A stretch of 64,000 nt of DNA from contig NZ_QLIX01000008.1 in NCBI RefSeq assembly GCF_003258945.1, positions 62,001 through 126,000 of the forward strand, in the 5' to 3' direction. Shown in pieces: positions 58,521-64,000 of this stretch (within the stretch, counting starts at the first letter, position 1; each line of letters begins with the position of its first letter). Made by a program: the position numbers and the translations under genes. Origin of the DNA: Roseicella frigidaeris. Lineage in GTDB: Bacteria > Pseudomonadota > Alphaproteobacteria > Acetobacterales > Acetobacteraceae. The notes under the pieces are model-generated. The model made no database searches, was not told the DNA's origin, and was given only the letters and a program-made list of their open reading frames with translations.

Positions 58521-59834
58521 TTAGGCCTGGGGGGCGGCGCCGAGGACGAGGCAGACATTCTGCCCGCCGAAGCCGAAGCTGTTCGAGAGCACGTGCCGCA
58601 CCGCCGCCGGCCGCGCCAGGTTCGGCACCACATCGAGCGGGATGGCGGGGTCGGGCACCTCGTGGTTGATGGTCGGCGGCAGCATCCCGTCGCGGATGGC
58701 GAGCAGGCTGAACACCGCCTCGATCGCGCCGGCGGCCGAGAGGGTATGGCCGATCATCGACTTGTTGGAGGAGATGGGCGGGCAGGACTCGCCGAAGACG
58801 GCGCGCATGCCGAGCGTCTCCATCTTGTCGTTCTCCGGCGTGCCGGTGCCATGCGCGTTGACGTAGTCGATGGCGCCGGGCTCGAGCCCGGCATCGGCGA
58901 TCGCCGCCCGCATGGCGCCGATGATGGCGCCGCCATCGGGGTTGCTGCGGGTGCGGTGGAAATTGTCCGCCCGCTCGCCGCAGCCCATCACCAGGCCGAG
59001 CACCGGGGCGCCGCGCGCCGTCGCCGCCTCCAGGCTCTCCAGCACCAGCGCCGCCGCGCCCTCGCTCATCACGAAGCCCTCGCGGCCCTTCTCGAAGGGG
59101 CGGGAGGCGCGCTCCGGCTCGTCGTTGCGGGTGGAGAGGGCCGAGAGCAGGGAGAAGCGGATCAGCGCCTCCGGCTGCACGCTGCCCTCGGCGCCGATGC
59201 AGAGCGCCGCCGCCGCCTCGCCGCGCTGGATCGCCTCGACGCCGAGCTGGATGGCCGAGGCGCCGGTGGCGCAGGCGGTGGTGATCTCGAGCGGCGCGCC
59301 AAGGGTGCCGAAGCGCGCCGCCAGCCGCTCGCCGATGCCGCCGAAGAGGCATTGCTCGTGCAGCGCCCGCTGCCCCGTCGCCGCGGCGGCCAGCGCCGGG
59401 TAGCGGGGCGGTTCCGCGGACGCCGCCAGGGCCTGCCGGGCCAGGGCGAGCCGATGCGGCCATTCCACCTCGACCGGCGGCATGCCGAGGCAGAGCGGGC
59501 CAGGGAAGCGACCTTGGCCGGGGAGGCCGGCGCCGGCGATCGCCTCCGCCGCCGCCAGGACGGCCATGCGCTCGACCCGGACCGGCGAGGTCAGGACCTC
59601 GCCCGCCGCATCCTCGGGCAGCGTCACCTGGCCGGCGATGGTCGTCTTCAGATGCGCGGTCGGGAAGCGGGTGATGCGGCGGATGCCGGAGCGGCCGGCG
59701 AGCAGCGCCGCCCAGCTCTCGGCCACCCCGAGGCCGAGCGGCGTCACCAGGCCGATGCCGGTGACGGCGACGCGGGGGCGGCCGCGGTGGTCGCGCAGGG
59801 CGGTGCCGGGGGGCGGCGGGGCTGTCTCGGTCAT
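58521..59834 (-). CDS. 3-Oxoacyl-ACP synthase (FabF-type, acpXL operon; active-site Cys present)
   Basis: 437 aa. Condensing enzyme that extends an acyl-ACP by two carbons. The nucleophile Cys (about 188) is in EITTACATGASAIQ, the two His in YVNAHGTGTPENDK and SMIGHTLSAAGAIEA. C-terminal SNSFGFGGQNVCLVL is also normal. It corresponds to fabF1XL of the Rhizobium acpXL cluster, where such enzymes elongate on AcpXL to C28. The ATG overlaps the stop of the second synthase gene (ATGA). Confidence 0.9.
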   Translation of the reverse strand: MTETAPPPPGTALRDHRGRPRVAVTGIGLVTPLGLGVAESWAALLAGRSGIRRITRFPTAHLKTTIAGQVTLPEDAAGEVLTSPVRVERMAVLAAAEAIAGAGLPGQGRFPGPLCLGMPPVEVEWPHRLALARQALAASAEPPRYPALAAAATGQRALHEQCLFGGIGERLAARFGTLGAPLEITTACATGASAIQLGVEAIQRGEAAAALCIGAEGSVQPEALIRFSLLSALSTRNDEPERASRPFEKGREGFVMSEGAAALVLESLEAATARGAPVLGLVMGCGERADNFHRTRSNPDGGAIIGAMRAAIADAGLEPGAIDYVNAHGTGTPENDKMETLGMRAVFGESCPPISSNKSMIGHTLSAAGAIEAVFSLLAIRDGMLPPTINHEVPDPAIPLDVVPNLARPAAVRHVLSNSFGFGGQNVCLVLGAAPQA

Positions 59835-60973
59835 GCGACGGGCTCCACCAGGGCCAGCGCCTCGCCGCGCCAGGCACCGAAGCCGGTGACGAGGGCCTGC
59901 GGGGCGTCGCCGGCGGCGACGGCGAGGGTGGCGAGGGCGAGGCTGGCCGGGAAGCCCGCCTCGACCGCATGGCCGATCAGGTCGGCGCTGTGGATGACGG
60001 GGCCGGGCGCGGCGCCGCCGGCGCGCAGCCCGGCGAGGAAGCGGGCCTCGGCCAAGCCGGCCGCGGCGGCGCCGCTGGCGCCGGAGAGCACGACATGGCC
60101 GGGCCGCAGCGGCAGGTCCCGGGCCAGGGCGGCAGCCGAGGCCTCGGCCGTGTCCTCGGCCGTGCGCCGGGCGGCCCCGCTGCGCACCGGGCCGAGCCGG
60201 GCGAGGCCGCCGGCGCCGCGGCCGCGGGCATGGGTCTCGGTCTCCAGCACCAGGAAGGCCGCGGCGCTGCCGGTGACGAGGCCCGGGCCGTCCGCCGGGC
60301 GCTCGGCCAGCGGCACCCAGGGCCCGCGCCGGAGCTCGCCCGAAGCGGCGTGCAGCAGCAGCATGTCCCAGCGCCCGGCGACATAGGCGCCGCCGACCAG
60401 GGCGATGCCGCCGCGCCCCTCGGCCAGCCGCGCCGCGGCGATGCGCACCGCATCGGCCCCCGCCGCCTCCTCGCCCATGAGGGTGCGGGAGGAGCCGGTC
60501 ACCCCATGGACGATGGAGATGTTGCCGGCCAGCAGGTTGGAGAGCTGGGCCAGGAAGAGGGTGGGCCGCAGGCCCGAGGCGAGCAGGGCGTTCAGCCGCT
60601 CGCCCGCTTCCCCGGCCGGCAGCCGGGCGATCTCGGCGCAGACCGCCTCGTCGAGCGCGGTGTCGCGCTCGCCGCCGCCGGCCGCGACGACGAGGTGCAT
60701 GTCGGCGACGCAGCCCCGCGCCCCGGCCTGGTCGAGCGCGAGCCCGGCGGCATAGGTGCCGAGGCGCTGCCAGGGCTCCATCTGGCGCTGGTCGCCCCGC
60801 TTCGGGATCTGCCGGTCGAGCTCGAGCGCCGGCAGGGGGTGGATGGGGTAGGGGGCGAAGCTCGTGTCATCGACCACGGGCGCGCGGCCGGCGAGGGCGG
60901 CGCGATGGATCTCCGGCCCCTCGCCGAGCGAGGAGACCAGGCCGATGCCGGTGATCCAGATGCTCTCGGTCAT
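59831..60973 (-). CDS. Condensing-enzyme homologue lacking the catalytic Cys (acpXL operon, fabF2-like)
   Basis: 380 aa, shorter than the active partner. The thiolase fold is kept (IWITGIGLVSSLGEG at the N terminus; GPGLVTGSAAAFLVLE; IHSADLIGHAVEAGFPASLA with one His). The nucleophile elbow reads HGVTGSSRTLMGEEAAGADA, so the Cys position is Gly/Ser, and the first catalytic His region is HVVLSGASGAAAAG. It cannot condense by the usual mechanism; a chain-length-factor-like partner of the active synthase is the natural guess. In Rhizobium the counterpart is fabF2XL. Confidence 0.82.
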   Translation of the reverse strand: MTESIWITGIGLVSSLGEGPEIHRAALAGRAPVVDDTSFAPYPIHPLPALELDRQIPKRGDQRQMEPWQRLGTYAAGLALDQAGARGCVADMHLVVAAGGGERDTALDEAVCAEIARLPAGEAGERLNALLASGLRPTLFLAQLSNLLAGNISIVHGVTGSSRTLMGEEAAGADAVRIAAARLAEGRGGIALVGGAYVAGRWDMLLLHAASGELRRGPWVPLAERPADGPGLVTGSAAAFLVLETETHARGRGAGGLARLGPVRSGAARRTAEDTAEASAAALARDLPLRPGHVVLSGASGAAAAGLAEARFLAGLRAGGAAPGPVIHSADLIGHAVEAGFPASLALATLAVAAGDAPQALVTGFGAWRGEALALVEPVA

Positions 60974-61009
60974 GCTGTGCTCGCTCGGATCATGCCTGCT
61001 GAGGCGCGG

Positions 61010-61471
61010 TCAGGGCCGTGGCGCGGCGGCGAGCCCGATGCGCTCCGCCTGGGCGCGCATCGCGGCCTCGAGCTCGGGCGTCGGGAAGGGCAGGGTGCGG
61101 AGCGTCAGCTCGGCGTCGCAGAGGCGCTGGCCCCCCCTGGCGACGCCGGTCCGCAGCACCGCATAGCCGGAGCCGTCATGCGCGAGCCGGGCCGAGACCT
61201 CGAGCCGGGTTTCGGGCGGCACGAAATTGCGGAACTTCGCCTCCTTCACGGCGGCGAGGAAGGGCATGCGGGCGAAGTCCTGCCGGTAGAGCAGCAGATA
61301 ACCCGCGGCCTGGGCCATGGTCTCGACCAGCAGCACGCCGGGGACGAGCGGATATCCCGGGAAATGCCCCTCGAAGACCGGGCTCGCGGCCGGTACCAGC
61401 GCCTCGGCCTCGATGCTCTCGGGACCGACCGCGAGCACCCGGTCGATCATCTGGAAATACTCGAGGCGCAC
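61010..61471 (-). CDS. 3-Hydroxyacyl-ACP dehydratase FabZ-type (acpXL operon)
   Basis: 153 aa from a GTG at 61471. Hot-dog fold; active-site His36 in FEGHFPGYPLVPGVLLVETM (HFPG-Y replacing the usual HFPGH) and Glu50. It removes water in each elongation round. The GTG stands 9 bp after the acpXL stop; the counterpart is fabZXL. RLAHDGSGYAVLRTGVARGG continues the usual strands. Gene order acpXL-fabZ-fabF2-fabF1-adh-lpxXL equals the known cluster. Confidence 0.88.
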   Translation of the reverse strand: MRLEYFQMIDRVLAVGPESIEAEALVPAASPVFEGHFPGYPLVPGVLLVETMAQAAGYLLLYRQDFARMPFLAAVKEAKFRNFVPPETRLEVSARLAHDGSGYAVLRTGVARGGQRLCDAELTLRTLPFPTPELEAAMRAQAERIGLAAAPRP

Positions 61472-61480
61472 GGCCCGGGG

Positions 61481-61768
61481 TCAGCCGTTCGCGGCCTTCG
61501 CCGCCACCAGCTCCTCGATGCGCGTCGCGAGGTTCTTCATGACGAAATACTGCTCGGCCGGCGCCTGGCCGGAATTCACTTCCTGCGTCCAGGTCTCGAC
61601 CGGCACCTTGATCCCGAAATCCTTGTCGATGGCGAAGACGATGTCGAGGAAGTCCAGGCTGTCGATGCCCAGGTCCTCGATCACATGGCTGTCCGGCAGG
61701 ATCGTCTCGCGTGGGACGTCGGACGTCTCCGCGATGATGTCGGCGATGCGGTCGAACGCCGATGCCAT
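61481..61768 (-). CDS. acpXL: Dedicated acyl carrier protein AcpXL
   Basis: 95 aa, longer than housekeeping ACP. Phosphopantetheine serine is Ser37 in [20 protein letters not shown]. The C-terminal half ([20 protein letters not shown] and [13 protein letters not shown]) is characteristic of AcpXL, not of AcpP. It carries the growing very-long acyl chain for lipid A. First gene of the operon; two tRNA-Leu genes lie upstream on the same strand, the nearer one 170 bp away. Confidence 0.92.
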   Translation of the reverse strand: MASAFDRIADIIAETSDVPRETILPDSHVIEDLGIDSLDFLDIVFAIDKDFGIKVPVETWTQEVNSGQAPAEQYFVMKNLATRIEELVAAKAANG

Positions 61769-61938
61769 GGCGAATCTCCGGGCTGGGCTGTGAAACAGGC
61801 GGGTCTTTCGCCCGAACCGCCCGGCTTGTCCAGCAGGCCGGGGCGCGCGCGGCGGGCGTCCCGCGAGGCCCGCGGCGCGGCGGATGGCGGGGCCGCCATG
61901 AAACCGCAAGCCGGGCCGGGAGGGTGCTGCCGGGAGAG

Positions 61939-62022
61939 TAGGGGTGGCCGGACTCGAACCGGCAAGACCTTGCGGTCGGGGCATTTTGAGTGCCCTGCGT
62001 CAACCAATTCCGCCACACCCCC
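61939..62022 (-). tRNA. tRNA-Leu (anticodon CAA)
   Basis: 84 nt, class II tRNA. Acceptor GGGGGTG pairs with CACCCCT (one G-U). D arm GCGGAATTGGTTGACGC; anticodon stem GGGCA / TGCCC around loop CTCAAAA with anticodon CAA; long variable arm CGACCGCAAGGTC; T arm GCCGGTTCGAGTCCGGC. The discriminator is A. The 3' CCA is not encoded. Reads UUG. Confidence 0.95.
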
Positions 62023-62114
62023 GCGGCCGCCCCTGGATAGGGCCCGGCCGCCTGCGGCGCAAGGATCGCGACGGTGGCGCGAGGGCGAGGGGGAGAGAGG
62101 GGGTCGAATGCGCG

Positions 62115-62149
62115 GCAGCGCCGCCTGGGACCTGCCCAGGCGGCGCTGC
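62115..62149. terminator. 15-bp perfect inverted repeat between the two tRNA genes
   Basis: GCAGCGCCGCCTGGG (62115-62129) and its exact complement (62135-62149) flank the loop ACCTG, starting 20 bp downstream of the tRNA-Leu(UAG) end on the minus strand. No T-run follows, so it is either a U-less terminator or a processing hairpin. Confidence 0.55.
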
Positions 62150-62168
62150 GTTGCTCACAAGCAATCGA

Positions 62169-62462
62169 TGGTGGGCCTCCCTGGACTCGAACCAGGACGC
62201 CTCTGAGGCCCGCGACACTCATACCACTTCGGCTTTCGCCGCCCCGTTGCCGGGTTCGTGGTCTGGACTGTCCCTTCGCCCTACCACTCGCGTGGGTTAG
62301 GCGCCGCCCGTCCAGTCTCTACACCTTCCCATGTCTGGGCTTGGCTCGGGATCAACAGTGAAGTCTTCCCCGACTTTGAGCGGTTCTACTCCCGGCATTT
62401 CCACCGGGGCACCCAGTTGTTCATCCTAGGTCGCGGTCGTCTACCATTTCCGACAGAGGCCC
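62169..62462 (-). tRNA. tRNA-Leu (anticodon UAG), interrupted by a group I intron
   Basis: Two exons: 5' exon 62462-62428 (35 nt) and 3' exon 62219-62169 (51 nt, CCA encoded). Acceptor GGGCCTC / GAGGCCC; D arm TCGGAAATGGTAGACGA; anticodon stem CGCGA / TCGCG; variable arm GCCT-CAG-AGGC; T arm CCTGGTTCGAGTCCAGG; discriminator A. Joining the exons gives a 7-nt loop CCU|AGUG with anticodon UAG, cut between positions 34 and 35, the same site as the cyanobacterial tRNA-Leu(UAA) intron. Odd: position 33 is C where U is nearly invariant, and C32-G38 could extend the stem. Confidence 0.85.
62220..62427 (-). ncRNA. Group I intron (IC3-like, 208 nt) in the tRNA-Leu(UAG) anticodon loop
   Basis: Minus-strand landmarks: the internal guide GGGU pairs with exon ACCU, leaving a U-G pair at the 5' splice site; the core segment GAAGGUGUAGAGACUGGACGG is of the type known from Azoarcus and cyanobacterial tRNA introns; P7 pairs GACUG with CAGUC; CGAGCCAAGC precedes it; the 3' part has a GGCGAAAGCC hairpin with GAAA loop; the last base is G. 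ACU next to the guide can pair with exon AGU (P10). No open frame for a homing endonuclease. Compact, like the 205-nt Azoarcus intron as I remember it. Confidence 0.88.
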
Positions 62463-62947
62463 GATGGCGTTTTGGTAACGGAATTCATTAAGCGTGAGCA
62501 AGCCCAAAGTCAGACAATTTTCATAGCGTTTCGGTGATAACTCGGGACGCGATGCTGCACCAGCGCTCAGCCGCCTCGAGTGGATGGCGCCAGGACGCCA
62601 ACAGCCGCTGCGAGCAGGCCAGTGCCGCACTCGAGATGCTGGAATAGTTTTAACATAGAATGAACCACCGCTGCGCGTGCCTTGCCCAAGGACGACGCGT
62701 ATCGCGTGTGTCGCCGACTGCCCGCCGGCGGATGGGGGGCTCGGGCGCCAGGCGGTCCAGGCGGCCGGCCGGGCTCTCGCCGCGCGGTCCGCCCCGGATG
62801 CGCCCCGGCCGGGGTGTGCGGGGCAGGTTGGTGATATCGCATCACATCTCTCTTTTCCGTGTGTTTTGCTCACGAGAGTGTGTATTAGAGATGCACATCA
62901 TCCGAGGCGGACGCCTCGCAACGCCTTGCGCTGAAGGAACACCGCTG
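62463..62947. other. Gap upstream of tRNA-Leu(UAG), nothing coding recognised
   Basis: 485 bases. The part next to the tRNA (62463-62530) is A+T-rich (GGTAACGGAATTCATTAAGC, CAATTTTCATAGCG) and should hold the tRNA promoter on the minus strand. A second A+T-rich patch at 62640-62665 and one at 62845-62905 (CTCTTTTCCGTGTGTTTTGC) may drive the rightward small membrane protein gene. Frames crossing the G+C-rich middle look like noise. No integrase or attachment-site duplication was seen beside the tRNA. Confidence 0.45.
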
Positions 62948-63166
62948 ATGCGGCACGCCTCCCGGCAACAGGCGCGCGCCGAGCAGCGCGCGCTGGTCAT
63001 CGCCGTGCTCTGGATGCTCGTGGTCCAGCTCGCCTGCGTCGCGCTCTGGGATGCGGGCTGGCTCGCCCGGCAGGCCGCCCTCGTCCACTGGCTCATCGTC
63101 GGCGTCCTGCCGCCCGCCTTCGCCCTCTGGGGCATGCGGCACACCGATGCGGAAGCGGCCCGCTGA
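62948..63166 (+). CDS. Small two-helix membrane protein, unknown
   Basis: 72 aa. A basic N terminus (RHASRQQARAEQRA) then two membrane helices (LVIAVLWMLVVQLACVALW and LVHWLIVGVLPPAFALWGM) and a short charged tail. By the positive-inside rule both ends face the cytoplasm. AAGGAA precedes the ATG at 62948. Family not recognised. It lies 104 bp upstream of otsB on the same strand. Confidence 0.6.
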   Translation: MRHASRQQARAEQRALVIAVLWMLVVQLACVALWDAGWLARQAALVHWLIVGVLPPAFALWGMRHTDAEAAR

Positions 63167-63270
63167 CCGCAGCCGTCCAGGCGCGCTGAGCCCTCCGCCC
63201 CGCGGATCTTTTGCTACCCTCGCGCGTTCGCGACGCAACTGACGGCGCCGATCGGTCTTGTCCAGAAAGT

Positions 63271-64000
63271 ATGGCTGGACCGTTCCTCCTGCCGCCGCCA
63301 CCAGGCGTGCCCGGAATGGGCCCCATCGAGCGCGCGGCCCTGCTTCTCGATTTCGACGGCACCCTGGTGGAGATCGCCGCCACGCCCGATGCCGTGCGCG
63401 TCGACCCCCTGCTGCCGAACCTCCTCTACCGCCTCGCGGGCGAGCTTTCGGGCGCCCTCGCGGTGGTCAGCGGGCGGTCGCTGCGGGACCTCGACACCTT
63501 CCTCCCCGTGCCAATCCCGATGGCCGGCGACCACGGCGCCACGCTGCGGCCCGACCCGGCCGCCCCGGCGCTGCGCCCCGACCTGCCGCATCCGCCGGCC
63601 GCCTGGCGCGCCCGGGCGGCGGCGCTGGTCGCGCACCATCCCGGCGCGCTGATCGAGGACAAGGACCACGGCTTCGTCCTGCATTACCGCCAGGCCCCCG
63701 GGCTCGGCCCCGAGGCGCAGGCCCTGATGGCCTCCTTCGTCGCCGAGGACCCGGCCGCCTTCGACCTGCTCGAGGCGCGGATGGCCTGGGAGATCCGGCC
63801 GCGCGGCGCCTCCAAGGGCACGGCGGTGCAGGCCCTGATGCAGCGCGCGCCCTTCGCCGGCCGCGTCCCCGTCTTCATCGGCGACGACGTCACCGACGAG
63901 GAGGGGATGGAGGTGGCCCGCCGCTTCGGCGGCTTCGGCTTCAAGCTGCAGGATGCGTTCGGCAGCCCGGCGGCGCTGCGCGACTGGCTGGCGCGGGCGG
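63271..64000 (+). CDS. otsB: Trehalose-6-phosphate phosphatase OtsB, C terminus cut by window edge
   Basis: 243 codons are in the window, most of the protein. HAD phosphatase: nucleophile Asp in LLLDFDGTLVEIA, motif II Ser in AVVSGRSLRDLD, GDHGATLRP, Lys in RPRGASKGTAVQAL and motif IV Asp pair in FIGDDVTDEEGM. It dephosphorylates trehalose 6-phosphate to trehalose. Start ATG 63271; an in-frame ATG at 63316 would give a shorter N terminus. The usual partner otsA (synthase) would be expected just past the window edge; not seen here. Confidence 0.92.
   Translation, partial: MAGPFLLPPPPGVPGMGPIERAALLLDFDGTLVEIAATPDAVRVDPLLPNLLYRLAGELSGALAVVSGRSLRDLDTFLPVPIPMAGDHGATLRPDPAAPALRPDLPHPPAAWRARAAALVAHHPGALIEDKDHGFVLHYRQAPGLGPEAQALMASFVAEDPAAFDLLEARMAWEIRPRGASKGTAVQALMQRAPFAGRVPVFIGDDVTDEEGMEVARRFGGFGFKLQDAFGSPAALRDWLARA

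Noticed and set aside
55473-60386. Very long open frame (over 1600 codons) on the plus strand across the acpXL operon
   Set aside because: It is antisense to six well-recognised genes, has low-complexity His/Arg/Ala-rich composition and no family resemblance. Long stop-free antisense frames are expected at this G+C.
62169-62219. tmRNA acceptor piece (permuted two-piece ssrA)
   Set aside because: The T arm plus CCA-ended acceptor first suggested it, but the matching 5' acceptor, D arm and anticodon stem of a tRNA-Leu are found 208 nt upstream with group I intron landmarks between.
62421-62873. Minus-strand frame of 150 codons upstream of and overlapping tRNA-Leu(UAG)
   Set aside because: It runs into the tRNA 5' exon and has no domain pattern or start signal.
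1-64000. CRISPR arrays, prophage genes, transposases, integrases
   Set aside because: No regularly spaced direct repeats and no recognisable phage, transposase or integrase protein were seen on either strand.

Overview
The window is a gene-dense stretch of bacterial chromosome with very high G+C. The reading frames, the CtrA/ChpT cell-cycle proteins, the acpXL-type lipid A genes, the accC-accB-aroQ order and the small alphaproteobacterial repeats all point to an alphaproteobacterium. A member of the Acetobacteraceae (Roseomonas-like) is my best guess; this is inference from content, not a database result. I see no prophage, insertion sequence with a transposase, CRISPR array or restriction-modification locus. 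The accessory signal here is RNA and repeats.

Layout. 1-3.5 kb (minus strand): an ExbB/MotA-like channel with a peptidoglycan-binding partner cut by the window edge, an OmpA-like secreted protein, suhB and efp. 3.6-13.5 kb: two orphan small genes, serA, aat with an overlapping DNA methyltransferase, the accC-accB-aroQ operon, thiS-thiG, and an ornithine/lysine decarboxylase behind a long leader that resembles the speF RNA. 13.7-21.7 kb: an AsnC-type regulator, two divergent paralogous peptide-binding proteins and a complete Dpp/Opp-type ABC transporter. 21.7-26.9 kb: MFS transporter, nadK, a nitrilase, moaA and a DUF3553 gene. 27.2-37.3 kb: a motility and cell-cycle block: chpT, cheA-cheW-cheY-cheB-cheR, ctrA facing fliI-fliJ, then two tandem secreted paralogues. 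37.3-39.9 kb: phenylalanine/tyrosine catabolism (phhA, hpd, divergent AsnC regulator). 39.9-55.5 kb: accessory metabolism (amidase, MmgE/PrpD, cyclase, class II photolyase, cupin, a periplasmic binding protein, FAD monooxygenase, serine hydrolase, PhoD phosphatase, 3-hydroxyisobutyrate dehydrogenase) and an HWE histidine kinase. 55.6-61.8 kb: panE, then the full acpXL-fabZ-fabF2-fabF1-adh-lpxXL set for a very-long-chain acyl group on lipid A. 61.9-64 kb: two tRNA-Leu genes, the second split by a self-splicing-type group I intron, a small membrane protein and the start of otsB.

How the parts work together. ChpT passes phosphate to CtrA, which in related bacteria controls flagellar and chemotaxis genes; here chpT and ctrA flank the chemotaxis operon and fliIJ. 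The six-gene acpXL operon is a complete pathway: carrier protein, dehydratase, two condensing-enzyme homologues, a dehydrogenase and the acyltransferase. The phhA/hpd pair converts phenylalanine to homogentisate.

The least expected signals are the 208-nt group I intron in a tRNA-Leu(UAG) anticodon loop and at least three families of short intergenic repeats that repeatedly supply the stop codon of the neighbouring gene.
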